Below, in pieces: positions 1 through 7,152 of a DNA stretch of 64,000 nucleotides (positions are counted from its first letter, which is position 1; each line of letters starts with the position of its first letter). The notes beneath the pieces were generated by a model, which was given only the letters and a program-made list of their open reading frames with translations, searched no databases and was not told where the DNA came from. The position numbers were made by a program, and so were the translations under genes. Source of the DNA: an uncultured Lachnospiraceae bacterium (GTDB taxonomy: Bacteria; Bacillota; Clostridia; Lachnospirales; Lachnospiraceae); the NCBI GenBank assembly GCA_947631625.1, contig CANRMA010000011.1:1-64000 (forward strand), written 5' to 3'.

Positions 1-145
1 CCAAAATGCCAATAATTCCCAAAATGCCAATAATTCCCAAAATGCCAATAATTCCCAAAATGCCAATAATTCCCAAAGTGCCGATAATTCCCAAAGTGCC
101 GATAATTCCAAAAGTGCCGGTAATTCCCAAAATGCCGATAATGTT
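1..145. repeat. 18-bp tandem repeat in the ligA reading frame
   Basis: About eight copies of an 18-bp unit (CAAAATGCCAATAATTCC and variants). The first four are near identical, and later ones drift (AGTGCCGAT, AGTGCCGGT) towards ligA. The length is a multiple of three, so copy-number change adds or removes whole QNANNS hexapeptides without a frameshift. The array runs off the left edge. Confidence 0.95.
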
Positions 146-2119
146 CAAAATGTCCCAAATTCCAACATAGCGCGTATGAAAGAGTTGGTATCCATGCTAA
201 ACCGCGCATCTAAGGCTTATTACGCGCAGGATACCGAGATAATGAGCAATTTTGAATATGACCGTCTATATGACGAACTCGTCGGCCTGGAAAAAGAAAC
301 AGGTGTTATTTTAACTAACAGCCCTACTGTAACGGTAGGTTATGAGGCTGTTGACGAGCTGCCTAAGGAGAGGCATGAAAAGCCCATGCTTTCACTTGGA
401 AAGACCAAGAGCAGAGAGGAACTCCGCGAGTGGCTGAACGGAAAGGAGGCCCTGCTTTCGTGGAAACTGGACGGGCTTACGATAGTCCTGACATTTTTTG
501 CAGGAAATCTTGCAAAAGCCGTTACAAGGGGAAACGGAGAAGTGGGAGAGGTTATTACCAATAACGCGAGGGTTTTTAAAAACATACCGTTGTCCATTCC
601 TTTTCAGGGCGAACTTATATTAAGAGGAGAGGCTGTCATAAGCTATTCGGATTTTGAAAAGATAAATGACGGTATAGAAGATGTAGAGGCGAAGTATAAG
701 AATCCGAGGAATTTATGCAGCGGTTCGGTACGCCAGCTTAATAATGAAGTCACCGCAGGAAGAAATGTAATGTTCTATGCCTTTAGCCTGGTCCGGGCCG
801 AAGGGGTGGATTTTGACAACTCCAGAGAGAAGCAGTTTGAGTTCTTAAAAGAGCAGGGCTTTGACGTGGTTGAATATAAAAAGGTCAACCCTGACAATAT
901 TTTATCAGAAATAGAATATTTCGAGAAAAAAATTGAAGATTACGATATCCCGTCGGACGGACTGGTGCTTGTATATGAAGATATCGCCTATGGAAGTTCG
1001 CTTGGGGCAACGACGAAGTTCCCGAGGGATTCGATCGCATTTAAGTGGGCTGATGAGCTTAGGGAGACCACGCTTAAGGAAATCGAGTGGTCGCCCAGCC
1101 GTACCGGACTTATCAATCCGATAGCGGTTTTTGAGCCGGTCGAGTTAGAGGGGACTACCGTAAGCAGAGCCTCTGTGCATAACATAAGCATTATGAGGGG
1201 GCTTAAGCTTGGGATAGGGGACCGCATAACCGTCTACAAGGCCAATATGATAATCCCGCAGATCGCGGAAAATCTTACAGGAAGCAATAATATAGAGCTT
1301 CCGGAAGTTTGTCCGGTATGCGGGCAGCCGACAGTTCTTAAAAAAGATAACGATGTGGAGCTGCTTTACTGTACCAATCCTGACTGCGACGCCAAGAAGC
1401 TTAAATCTTTTACCCTGTTTGTGAGCCGGGATGCCATGAACATAGACGGACTCTCCGAAGCGACTCTGGAAAAATTCATCGCTAAGGGCTTTATCCATGA
1501 ATATGCCGATATCTTTAAGTTAAACAGGTTTAAAGACGAAATTGTGCAGATGGAAGGATTTGGCGAAAAATCGTATAAAAATTTACAACAGAGCATAGAT
1601 AAAGCGCGCAGGACCACGCTGCCGAGAGTAATATATTCGCTTGGTATCACAGGTATAGGGCTTGCCAATGCCAAGATGATATGCAAAAATTACCGCTATG
1701 ATCTGGACGCCATGAAAAGGGCGGAAATTGATGAACTCAGCGAGATTGACGGAATAGGGGAAGTGCTTGCGGGAGCTTTTTATGAATATTTTAATAACGA
1801 AAAAAATATTCAAAGATTGGATAATCTTTTACAGGAAATAGAAATAATAAAAGAAGATATAAACGAGGAAACGCAGACTCTTACAGGTCTAAGCTTCGTT
1901 ATAACCGGCAGCCTGAATTCTTATGCCAACAGAGACGAGCTGAAAGAGATCATTGAAAATATGGGCGGCAAAGTAACGGGAAGTGTCACCGGAAAGACGA
2001 CCTGCCTGATAAATAACGACACTATGTCAAATTCCGCGAAGAATAAAAAGGCCAAGGAACTTGGTATAAGGATCATCTCGGAAGAAGACTTCAAGGCGGA
2101 GTATCTGAATATAAATTGA
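2..2119 (+). CDS. ligA: NAD-dependent DNA ligase LigA, 5' partial, with repeat extension
   Basis: Seals nicks in duplex DNA using NAD+, for replication and repair. Numbering from the ATG at 176: adenylation-domain KLDG motif with catalytic Lys97, OB fold about 300-370, four-Cys zinc finger C379, C382, C399, C404, helix-hairpin-helix region about 415-545, and a BRCT domain about 567-647. The ATG at 176 has no ribosome site, and the same frame is open to the left edge with no ATG, GTG or TTG, encoding repeats of QNANNS drifting to QSADNS. I infer that the true start lies outside the window and that LigA carries at least 58 extra repeat residues; a start at 176 is the alternative. The adenylation domain is divergent, with TRGNGEVGE where most LigA have TRGDG. 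Ligase identity is secure, the extension is inferred. Confidence 0.93.
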   Translation, partial: QNANNSQNANNSQNANNSQNANNSQSADNSQSADNSKSAGNSQNADNVQNVPNSNIARMKELVSMLNRASKAYYAQDTEIMSNFEYDRLYDELVGLEKETGVILTNSPTVTVGYEAVDELPKERHEKPMLSLGKTKSREELREWLNGKEALLSWKLDGLTIVLTFFAGNLAKAVTRGNGEVGEVITNNARVFKNIPLSIPFQGELILRGEAVISYSDFEKINDGIEDVEAKYKNPRNLCSGSVRQLNNEVTAGRNVMFYAFSLVRAEGVDFDNSREKQFEFLKEQGFDVVEYKKVNPDNILSEIEYFEKKIEDYDIPSDGLVLVYEDIAYGSSLGATTKFPRDSIAFKWADELRETTLKEIEWSPSRTGLINPIAVFEPVELEGTTVSRASVHNISIMRGLKLGIGDRITVYKANMIIPQIAENLTGSNNIELPEVCPVCGQPTVLKKDNDVELLYCTNPDCDAKKLKSFTLFVSRDAMNIDGLSEATLEKFIAKGFIHEYADIFKLNRFKDEIVQMEGFGEKSYKNLQQSIDKARRTTLPRVIYSLGITGIGLANAKMICKNYRYDLDAMKRAEIDELSEIDGIGEVLAGAFYEYFNNEKNIQRLDNLLQEIEIIKEDINEETQTLTGLSFVITGSLNSYANRDELKEIIENMGGKVTGSVTGKTTCLINNDTMSNSAKNKKAKELGIRIISEEDFKAEYLNIN

Positions 2120-2200
2120 GCAGGACAGAGCGGAATATTAGGCGGAAATATTGTCATAGAACAGATAAAAGCTAAACCGATATTTAGCGGAGGAGTAACA

Positions 2201-2686
2201 ATGGATATTGAGTATAGAAAAATTACGGAATTTCCTCGTGGGACGCTTGCAGCTCTTTTGAAAGACGGTTATTCTTTTGAGCCGAGATTTGAAACATATT
2301 GGCAAAACCAGTGGAACGAGTTTGATAATTTTTTCTATGATAATCCCCATATCGCCGATTTCAGTGGCTTTATGACTGTTCTGGACGGCGAGCCTATTGG
2401 TTTTGTTTCATGGAATCCGACGCATCTGCCTGAATTTACGGAAGTCGGACATAATTGTATTAAAACGAAATACAAGGGAATAGGCTATGGAAAGAAACAG
2501 ATGAGAGAGGCGGTTCGGCGTATAAAAGAACAAGGCGCGAAAAAGATAATCGTTTGGACAAATGAGCGTTTAGTGCCCGCTCAACACACCTATGAAAGCG
2601 CGGGCTTTCAATTTGTAAAAAAGAGCGAGGAAACTATCTGTTCCGAAGTTGCGGGGCGGAGAATCCATTATGAAATTATTGTTTAA
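2201..2686 (+). CDS. GNAT-family N-acetyltransferase
   Basis: A 161-residue single-domain GNAT enzyme, expected to transfer acetyl from acetyl-CoA to an amine on an unknown substrate. The acetyl-CoA pyrophosphate-binding motif is visible as YKGIGYGKKQM around residues 91-101, followed by the helix and the typical C-terminal segment YESAGFQFV. The start is well placed: GGAGG ends six bases before the ATG. It follows ligA by 81 bases on the same strand, possibly as a read-through unit, but function and gene content suggest an accessory gene. The substrate cannot be told from sequence. Confidence 0.85.
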   Translation: MDIEYRKITEFPRGTLAALLKDGYSFEPRFETYWQNQWNEFDNFFYDNPHIADFSGFMTVLDGEPIGFVSWNPTHLPEFTEVGHNCIKTKYKGIGYGKKQMREAVRRIKEQGAKKIIVWTNERLVPAQHTYESAGFQFVKKSEETICSEVAGRRIHYEIIV

Positions 2687-2698
2687 ATTCCCGTTTGT

Positions 2699-2845
2699 AT
2701 GGAAACGGATTGGAGCGGTAAAGGCGGTATAAAGGCACAGAAAGAAGTGTTGGAAGCGGAAGGACATACAATCATTTAAAAAGGACGTAAAAATATCAGG
2801 TACTATGTAAAAGACTATGAGAAGGTTCTTTTTGAATTGAAATAA
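2699..2845 (+). pseudogene. Remnant of a small gene, in-frame stop
   Basis: The frame from ATG 2699 reads METDWSGKGGIKAQKEVLEA, then continues to a TAA at 2777. After the stop the same frame continues with KGRKNIRYYVKDYEKVLFEL and ends at TAA 2843-2845. The residues either side of the stop join smoothly and the downstream part looks like a protein C-terminus, so this is most simply a decayed gene with one nonsense mutation and a lost 5' end. I do not recognise the parent family. It could also be a short functional peptide ending at 2779, but no good ribosome site is visible. Confidence 0.45.
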
Positions 2846-2873
2846 ACAAATCGTTGTATTTATGGAGAAAAAT

Positions 2874-3257
2874 ATGAGAATAGAACATATCGCGCTATAT
2901 GTAAAAGATTTGGAAGCTGCCAGAGATTTCTTTGTCATCTATCTTGGAGGTCATTCCGATGATGGCTATCACAACACATCTACAGACTTCCGGTCTTTTT
3001 TCATCAGCTTCGATAATGGAGCAAGGTTGGAAATAATGACAAAGCCGGAAATGGAAGATGCAGAGAAAACATTGAATCGTACCGGATATGTACACGTTGC
3101 TTTTTCTGTCGGTAACAAAAAGCTTGTTGATGAGCTGACGGATAGACTGAGATCAGATGGTTTTTCAGTTATAAGCGGTCCCAGAACAACGGGGGATGGA
3201 TATTATGAAAGCTGTATAGTTGCGATAGAAGGTAATCAGATAGAGATAACAGTATGA
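2874..3257 (+). CDS. VOC (glyoxalase/bleomycin-resistance fold) protein
   Basis: A 127-residue vicinal-oxygen-chelate protein. The two beta-alpha-beta-beta-beta halves are recognisable: RIEHIALYVKDLEAARDFF at the N-terminus, RLEIMTK, then HVAFSV, and GNQIEITV at the C-terminus. The usual four metal-ligand positions (His, Glu, His, Glu) are all occupied. An ATG 12 bases upstream is also in frame, but GGAG at 2864-2867 is spaced six bases from the ATG at 2874, which begins the canonical fold, so that start is preferred. The substrate is unknown; relatives act as lyases, dioxygenases or binding proteins. Confidence 0.85.
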   Translation: MRIEHIALYVKDLEAARDFFVIYLGGHSDDGYHNTSTDFRSFFISFDNGARLEIMTKPEMEDAEKTLNRTGYVHVAFSVGNKKLVDELTDRLRSDGFSVISGPRTTGDGYYESCIVAIEGNQIEITV

Positions 3258-3356
3258 TCTTTGTAGCAGGAACATATGGAATGTCAAGGCATCAGCTTTG
3301 AGTCGCCTGCAGCGGTCTTGACATCATTTATGCATCCTGCTACATGACGGTCAAAG
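3258..3356. repeat. Long imperfect inverted repeat
   Basis: Directly after the VOC stop, CTTTGTAGCAGGA and AATGTCAAGG on the left face CTTGACATCATT and TCCTGCTACATGACGGTCAAAG on the right in inverted order, giving an imperfect hairpin of roughly 95 bases. It lies between convergent genes and could act as a bidirectional terminator or be the remnant of a small palindromic mobile repeat. No clear poly-T tract follows. Confidence 0.5.
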
Positions 3357-3364
3357 GGATATTT

Positions 3365-4780
3365 TTACAACTTTTTACTTATCATTTCCCAATAACCTGT
3401 TTTATTAGAACCGATACGTTCAATTAAGCCTTTTTCTTTTAGTGCTTTAATTGTTCGGTCGATCTTGCTTTTCCCAAGAGATGTTTTTTCCTGCAATTCC
3501 GCTTTTGTGATTCTTGGTCTTTTCTTCATTTCAGCCAGAACAGCCTGTTCGGCAACGGAGAGATTTATTGCCTCATTTATTACCTCATTTATTACCCCAT
3601 TCGTTTCATTTATTACCCCATTTCGAATTGTGACATTGAGCATAAAGGCGTTATCACGGTACTCTGGAGCAGGAAGTCCGGCAGCCGCCATTTCATTAAA
3701 CATACGGTCAATGCCTTCTCCGAACTCCTGCACATAATCATATTCATGAAGAAAACGGGCAATGTTTGGATTGCGAGAGAAGTGAACGGTACGGAGATTG
3801 TTCAGGCGTACAATTCCGGGCAGAATGCCGGGACTTTCAACCGTAATCCTGTCATCAAACATTTTAATCTGTATATCGGTTCCCTTAATGCTGTAATCAC
3901 GGTGGGCGACGGAGTTAATGATGATTTCTTTCCAAGCAAATTCAGGGTATTCAGACGTTGTATGAAAAAGACCGTCAGCGCCAAGTCTTGTATGTTCTTT
4001 GATCTGGCTGCGTACAAAGTTGAGAGAGCAGCGAACCATATCGAGAATACGGCCTTCAAATATTTCATCCTTAATGACATTCATTTCGATTCCGACTTTG
4101 GCCTCTGTGCCGTCATATCGGATAAAACGAATTCTTGCTCTTTTGAAGAAGCGTTGCGGATTTTTCCCAAATAACATAATGGCAGCGCCGCTCATTTCCT
4201 CTCTGCCGTTATGGCTGACAATAAAATTGTTATTTTGACGAATATATTCCTCGGCAGATTTTGGGTATCTGATTTTCTTGCAGTATTCTGCGACGAAATC
4301 CAAATCAATGTCCTCCATGGAGGAACCATAAACAGGCTCGTCTTCGTAATAGCGGGAACCTTTGGCATACATAAGCTGCAGACGCTCATCAAAATTCAGT
4401 TTTTTGGATTTGTCGCCCATACGGTAATATACTTCGTTCTGTTGGTTAGCATGTAACTCAGAACTTTGCGGAATGGTCATAATCAACAGATGATTGGGAT
4501 TACCGTTTTTGTCAGTACATTCAATCTTTTCAGTAGTAACATGCACCGATGGTGTGCAATAATCAAAAGGTACTCTAAGTATATCATTTACATTGTTGTG
4601 GTAGTCATCAATGCCTGTGACCGTAAAATCGTCTTCAATGCCAATCACAAGTGTACCGCCGTCTGCATTGGCAAATGCGACAATATGATTGGACAGTCCC
4701 TTCGGATCTTTCCTTGCACTCTTACGTTCGTAAGTCTGCCCTTCTTTTTTTGAATAAAGTTCCTCCAAAGTAAACTCCAT
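3365..4780 (-). CDS. AlbA_2 / HATPase_c_4 / winged-HTH putative regulator
   Basis: A 471-residue protein of the 'ATP-binding protein' or RecG-like regulator family. The N-terminal AlbA_2 (Schlafen-type) domain shows YERKSARKDPKG and FANADGGTLVIGIEDD; a middle HATPase_c_4 region shows HRDYSIKGTDIQIKMF and ESPGILP; a C-terminal winged helix (ITKAELQEKTSLGKSKIDRT) probably binds DNA. Between them is a short tandem repeat of VINE units (12-bp repeat in DNA near 3560-3620). An ATG nine bases upstream exists, but it abuts the CGGAG ribosome site, so the second ATG at 4780 is preferred. Such genes are common in accessory and defence-rich stretches. The exact role is unknown. Confidence 0.85.
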   Translation of the reverse strand: MEFTLEELYSKKEGQTYERKSARKDPKGLSNHIVAFANADGGTLVIGIEDDFTVTGIDDYHNNVNDILRVPFDYCTPSVHVTTEKIECTDKNGNPNHLLIMTIPQSSELHANQQNEVYYRMGDKSKKLNFDERLQLMYAKGSRYYEDEPVYGSSMEDIDLDFVAEYCKKIRYPKSAEEYIRQNNNFIVSHNGREEMSGAAIMLFGKNPQRFFKRARIRFIRYDGTEAKVGIEMNVIKDEIFEGRILDMVRCSLNFVRSQIKEHTRLGADGLFHTTSEYPEFAWKEIIINSVAHRDYSIKGTDIQIKMFDDRITVESPGILPGIVRLNNLRTVHFSRNPNIARFLHEYDYVQEFGEGIDRMFNEMAAAGLPAPEYRDNAFMLNVTIRNGVINETNGVINEVINEAINLSVAEQAVLAEMKKRPRITKAELQEKTSLGKSKIDRTIKALKEKGLIERIGSNKTGYWEMISKKL

Positions 4781-4885
4781 ATATACCATCTCCGTTGCTT
4801 ATTTTTCTATATTTAGCAAAATATATGTTGATACTCTCTATGTTTTTCTGAATTGGCGCAATATTATCTGTCATATTTTAATGAA

Positions 4886-5186
4886 TCATTCCGATCCGTT
4901 CCCTTTCTTCTTCTCCCTCGATTTATAGGCTTTATGCCGATTATTGCACTGTACACTGCGAAATTCACTTCCATTTCTGCTTGCGATAAAGGCTTTTTTG
5001 CAGTGCTTGCATCCATGACAAGCGGCCCTGCATCCGGCATAGGGCGGCATATTCCCGGCTTTGTGTCTTTGAAAAATCCAATACATCTATCAGTATGTTG
5101 TCTGTCGCGTTTCCGAATGTGATATTTCCTCTATTATAAGAGGTTGTTGCTTGACGGTCAAGCCGTTTGCGTATTAGTGTTGACAT
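4886..5186 (-). pseudogene. Possible frameshifted remnant of a Cys-rich (zinc-ribbon-like) protein
   Basis: Two overlapping minus-strand frames look like parts of one decayed gene. The upstream frame (5186 to 4965) contains FGNATDNILIDVLDFSK. The other frame (5086 to 4886) ends with CHGCKHCKKAF, QCNNRHKAYKSREKKK and a stop at 4886, resembling the C-terminal Cys-X2-Cys...Cys ribbon of small Firmicute proteins often found near mobile genes. A frameshift around 5050 would join them. There is no convincing ribosome site, and the assignment rests on pattern recognition only. Confidence 0.35.
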
Positions 5187-5356
5187 TTTGTTTTTTTACA
5201 TATACTATGGTAAAGGGAGCTGATCAAGTTCCTTTTTTTATATGTACTTTATACTGTTTCGGGCATTTGAGTTTTTAGTTTTCCAAAAAATGGAAAAGCC
5301 CGAAACTAAAATCCCGTTTTACGGGTGGCGGCGACTCCCTGCCCGCCGTTCAGGAG

Positions 5357-5551
5357 ATGTTTAGAATAAATGATACCAATCACCATCTGATTGTTTGTGA
5401 AGTGGATGATAAGATTGTGGCATCCTGCGTGTGTGTGATTATTCCAAATCTTACAAGAAATGTGCGCCCATATGCTTTTGTGGAAAATGTGGTAACACAT
5501 GGAGTTTATCGTAAGAAAGGATATGCTACAGCATGTTTGGATTTTGCATAA
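5357..5551 (+). pseudogene. Truncated GNAT acetyltransferase fragment
   Basis: The 64-residue reading frame matches the middle of a GNAT protein: HHLIVCEVDDKIVASCVCVI, then NLTRNVRPYAFVENVVTH and YRKKGYATACLDFA, the last being the acetyl-CoA binding loop. A complete member needs about 70 more residues before and about 60 after. The stop at 5549-5551 comes just after the acetyl-CoA loop and the upstream sequence is unrelated. The fragment sits 15 bases from the metA stop, so a rearrangement beside metA probably cut it. Confidence 0.65.
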
Positions 5552-5565
5552 AACCTTAATTTCCC

Positions 5566-6480
5566 TTATAATTTCTTCAAATCGTAAGGCGTTGTCTGAT
5601 AAACGTAATAATTAAGCCAATTGGAGTATAATAACTGGCCGGTCGAACGCCAGTTCACGACAGGCGCTTTGGAAGGGTCGTCGTTGGGAAAATAATTTAC
5701 GGGAATTTTAGGGTTCAGGCCCTTTTCAAGATCCCTGTAGTATTCTTTGGCGAGAGTGTCCGCGTCATATTCCGGATGACAGGTCACGAACAGGTGGCGG
5801 CTGTCGGTGCTTTTTACAATAGTGACTCCGGCCTCGTCGGATACTGCCATAAGTTCAAGATCCGTAACACTTGTTATTTTTTCGGCCTCGATTCCCATTG
5901 CGCGGGACTGGGGCGCATAAAAGATATCGTCAAAGCCCCTGAAAAGCGGAGAGGTTTTTTTAAGAACCCTGTGTGCATAGACTCCGGACAGCTTTTCCTC
6001 CATATCGTAACGCTCAAGACCGTAAAAGTAATAAAGGGCGGCGAAAGCGCCCCAACACAGGTGCAGGGTAGAATGTACATGGGTTTTGCCCCATTCCATT
6101 ATGGCGCAAAGTTCGTCCCAGTAAGCGACGTCTTCGAATTTGACATAGTCAAGCGGCGCGCCGGTGATGATCATTCCGTCAAAATTGCGGTCTTTTACCT
6201 TATCGAAGGTCGTATAAAATGATTCCAGATGACTGGAATCAATATGTTGGGGTATGTAGCTTGCAGTCTGCAGAAATTCCACCGATACCTGGAGCGGGGA
6301 ATTGGACAGCTTGCGAAGAAGCTGTGTTTCCGTTATTATTTTGGTCGGCATGAGGTTTAAGATCAGCATGTTGAGCGGTCTTATATCCTGATGAATAGCT
6401 CGGTATTCGGTCATTACAAATATATTTTCACCTTCCAGCGTAGTTTTTGCGGGAAGCGAATCCTGAATCTTTATTGGCAT
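5566..6480 (-). CDS. metA: Homoserine O-acyltransferase (MetA family)
   Basis: Activates homoserine for methionine synthesis by O-acylation from acetyl-CoA or succinyl-CoA, in the cytoplasm. At 304 residues it has the normal length. The glutamine-amidotransferase-like fold carries the nucleophile Cys142 (LHLCWGA) and the His235/Glu237 pair (TCHPEY). Residue 111, which in studied members sets acyl-CoA choice (Glu for acetyl, Gly for succinyl), is Asp here (TGAPLDYVKFEDV), so the donor is uncertain although an acidic residue leans towards acetyl. The start is supported by GGAGG seven bases upstream. Neighbours are unrelated; it appears monocistronic. Confidence 0.95.
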   Translation of the reverse strand: MPIKIQDSLPAKTTLEGENIFVMTEYRAIHQDIRPLNMLILNLMPTKIITETQLLRKLSNSPLQVSVEFLQTASYIPQHIDSSHLESFYTTFDKVKDRNFDGMIITGAPLDYVKFEDVAYWDELCAIMEWGKTHVHSTLHLCWGAFAALYYFYGLERYDMEEKLSGVYAHRVLKKTSPLFRGFDDIFYAPQSRAMGIEAEKITSVTDLELMAVSDEAGVTIVKSTDSRHLFVTCHPEYDADTLAKEYYRDLEKGLNPKIPVNYFPNDDPSKAPVVNWRSTGQLLYSNWLNYYVYQTTPYDLKKL

Positions 6481-6639
6481 ATTGAGCCTCCGTCCATAAA
6501 AGTAAATTATATTTTAAAGAATAACATAAATTCCCTTGTTCTGCAAGCTTGCACAATTTTCCAAAAAGGGATATAATAAACGCAGGCATTTATGCCGTTG
6601 TATGATTTTATTACTAAAATAATCTATGAGGTCATAATA

Positions 6640-6930
6640 ATGGAAACAGCATATCAAAAAGTAAAAGTGCATAACGAATTGGAATGGTGTCAGGTTACGG
6701 ATATTGAAACCAAAGAAAAAATCGAGAAACTTTTATTAAAGAGCAGAGTTTCATATTATGTGAAATGGGAAAAGCCCAGATTGTTTTCCGGTGATAAATT
6801 CGGGACATGCATATTCTGTGTAAATCAGCTCCAGAAAGAGGATGCGGACAAAGCGATAGAGCCGCTCATCGAAGCTGACGCAGGGAAGATCAAATTCATA
6901 AATCGTAAGCTTGAGAAGATGTTTTATTGA
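6640..6930 (+). CDS. Conserved hypothetical protein, 96 aa
   Basis: A small soluble protein with no membrane segment and no motif I can name (METAYQKVKVHNELEWCQV..., then TCIFCVNQLQKEDADKAIEP). A longer frame begins at 6592, but ATGAGG at 6626-6631 is spaced suitably for the ATG at 6640, which is preferred. A DUF6472-type gene follows 22 bases downstream on the same strand, suggesting a two-gene unit ending at the terminator near 7114. Confidence 0.65.
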   Translation: METAYQKVKVHNELEWCQVTDIETKEKIEKLLLKSRVSYYVKWEKPRLFSGDKFGTCIFCVNQLQKEDADKAIEPLIEADAGKIKFINRKLEKMFY

Positions 6931-6952
6931 TCAAAGTAAAGTTGGTGTAAAT

Positions 6953-7129
6953 ATGAGCTGTCACTGTGATTCATGCATTAATTACGTATATGACGACGAC
7001 TATGAGTGCTATGTCTGTATGGTGGATCTGGACGAAGATGATATGAGCCGTTTTTTAAGCGGATCGGATTTTGACTGTTCATTCTATCAGTTGGATGATG
7101 AATACGGAATAGTAAAAAAGCAGATGTAA
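6953..7129 (+). CDS. Small Cys-rich acidic protein (DUF6472-like)
   Basis: A 58-residue protein starting MSCHCDSCINYVYDDDYECY, with further Cys at YVCMVDLDEDDM and FDCSF. The spacing of Cys pairs with acidic residues matches small Lachnospiraceae proteins annotated as DUF6472, probably metal-binding; the role is unknown. The longer frame from 6911 overlaps the previous gene and includes unconserved residues, so the ATG at 6953 is preferred, although its ribosome site is weak. Its last codons form the left arm of a terminator hairpin. Confidence 0.7.
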   Translation: MSCHCDSCINYVYDDDYECYVCMVDLDEDDMSRFLSGSDFDCSFYQLDDEYGIVKKQM

Positions 7130-7152
7130 TTTTAAATTACATCTGCTTTTTT
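7114..7152. terminator. Bidirectional intrinsic terminator
   Basis: Perfect 17-bp inverted repeat (AAAAAAGCAGATGTAAT at 7114-7130 and its complement at 7136-7152) with a five-base loop. A-tract and T-tract flanks make it work on both strands. It overlaps the 3' ends of both converging reading frames (stops at 7129 and 7132). Confidence 0.92.

Noticed and set aside
5776-6222. 148-residue plus-strand frame across metA
   Set aside because: Antisense to metA, which has full catalytic motifs and a proper ribosome site.
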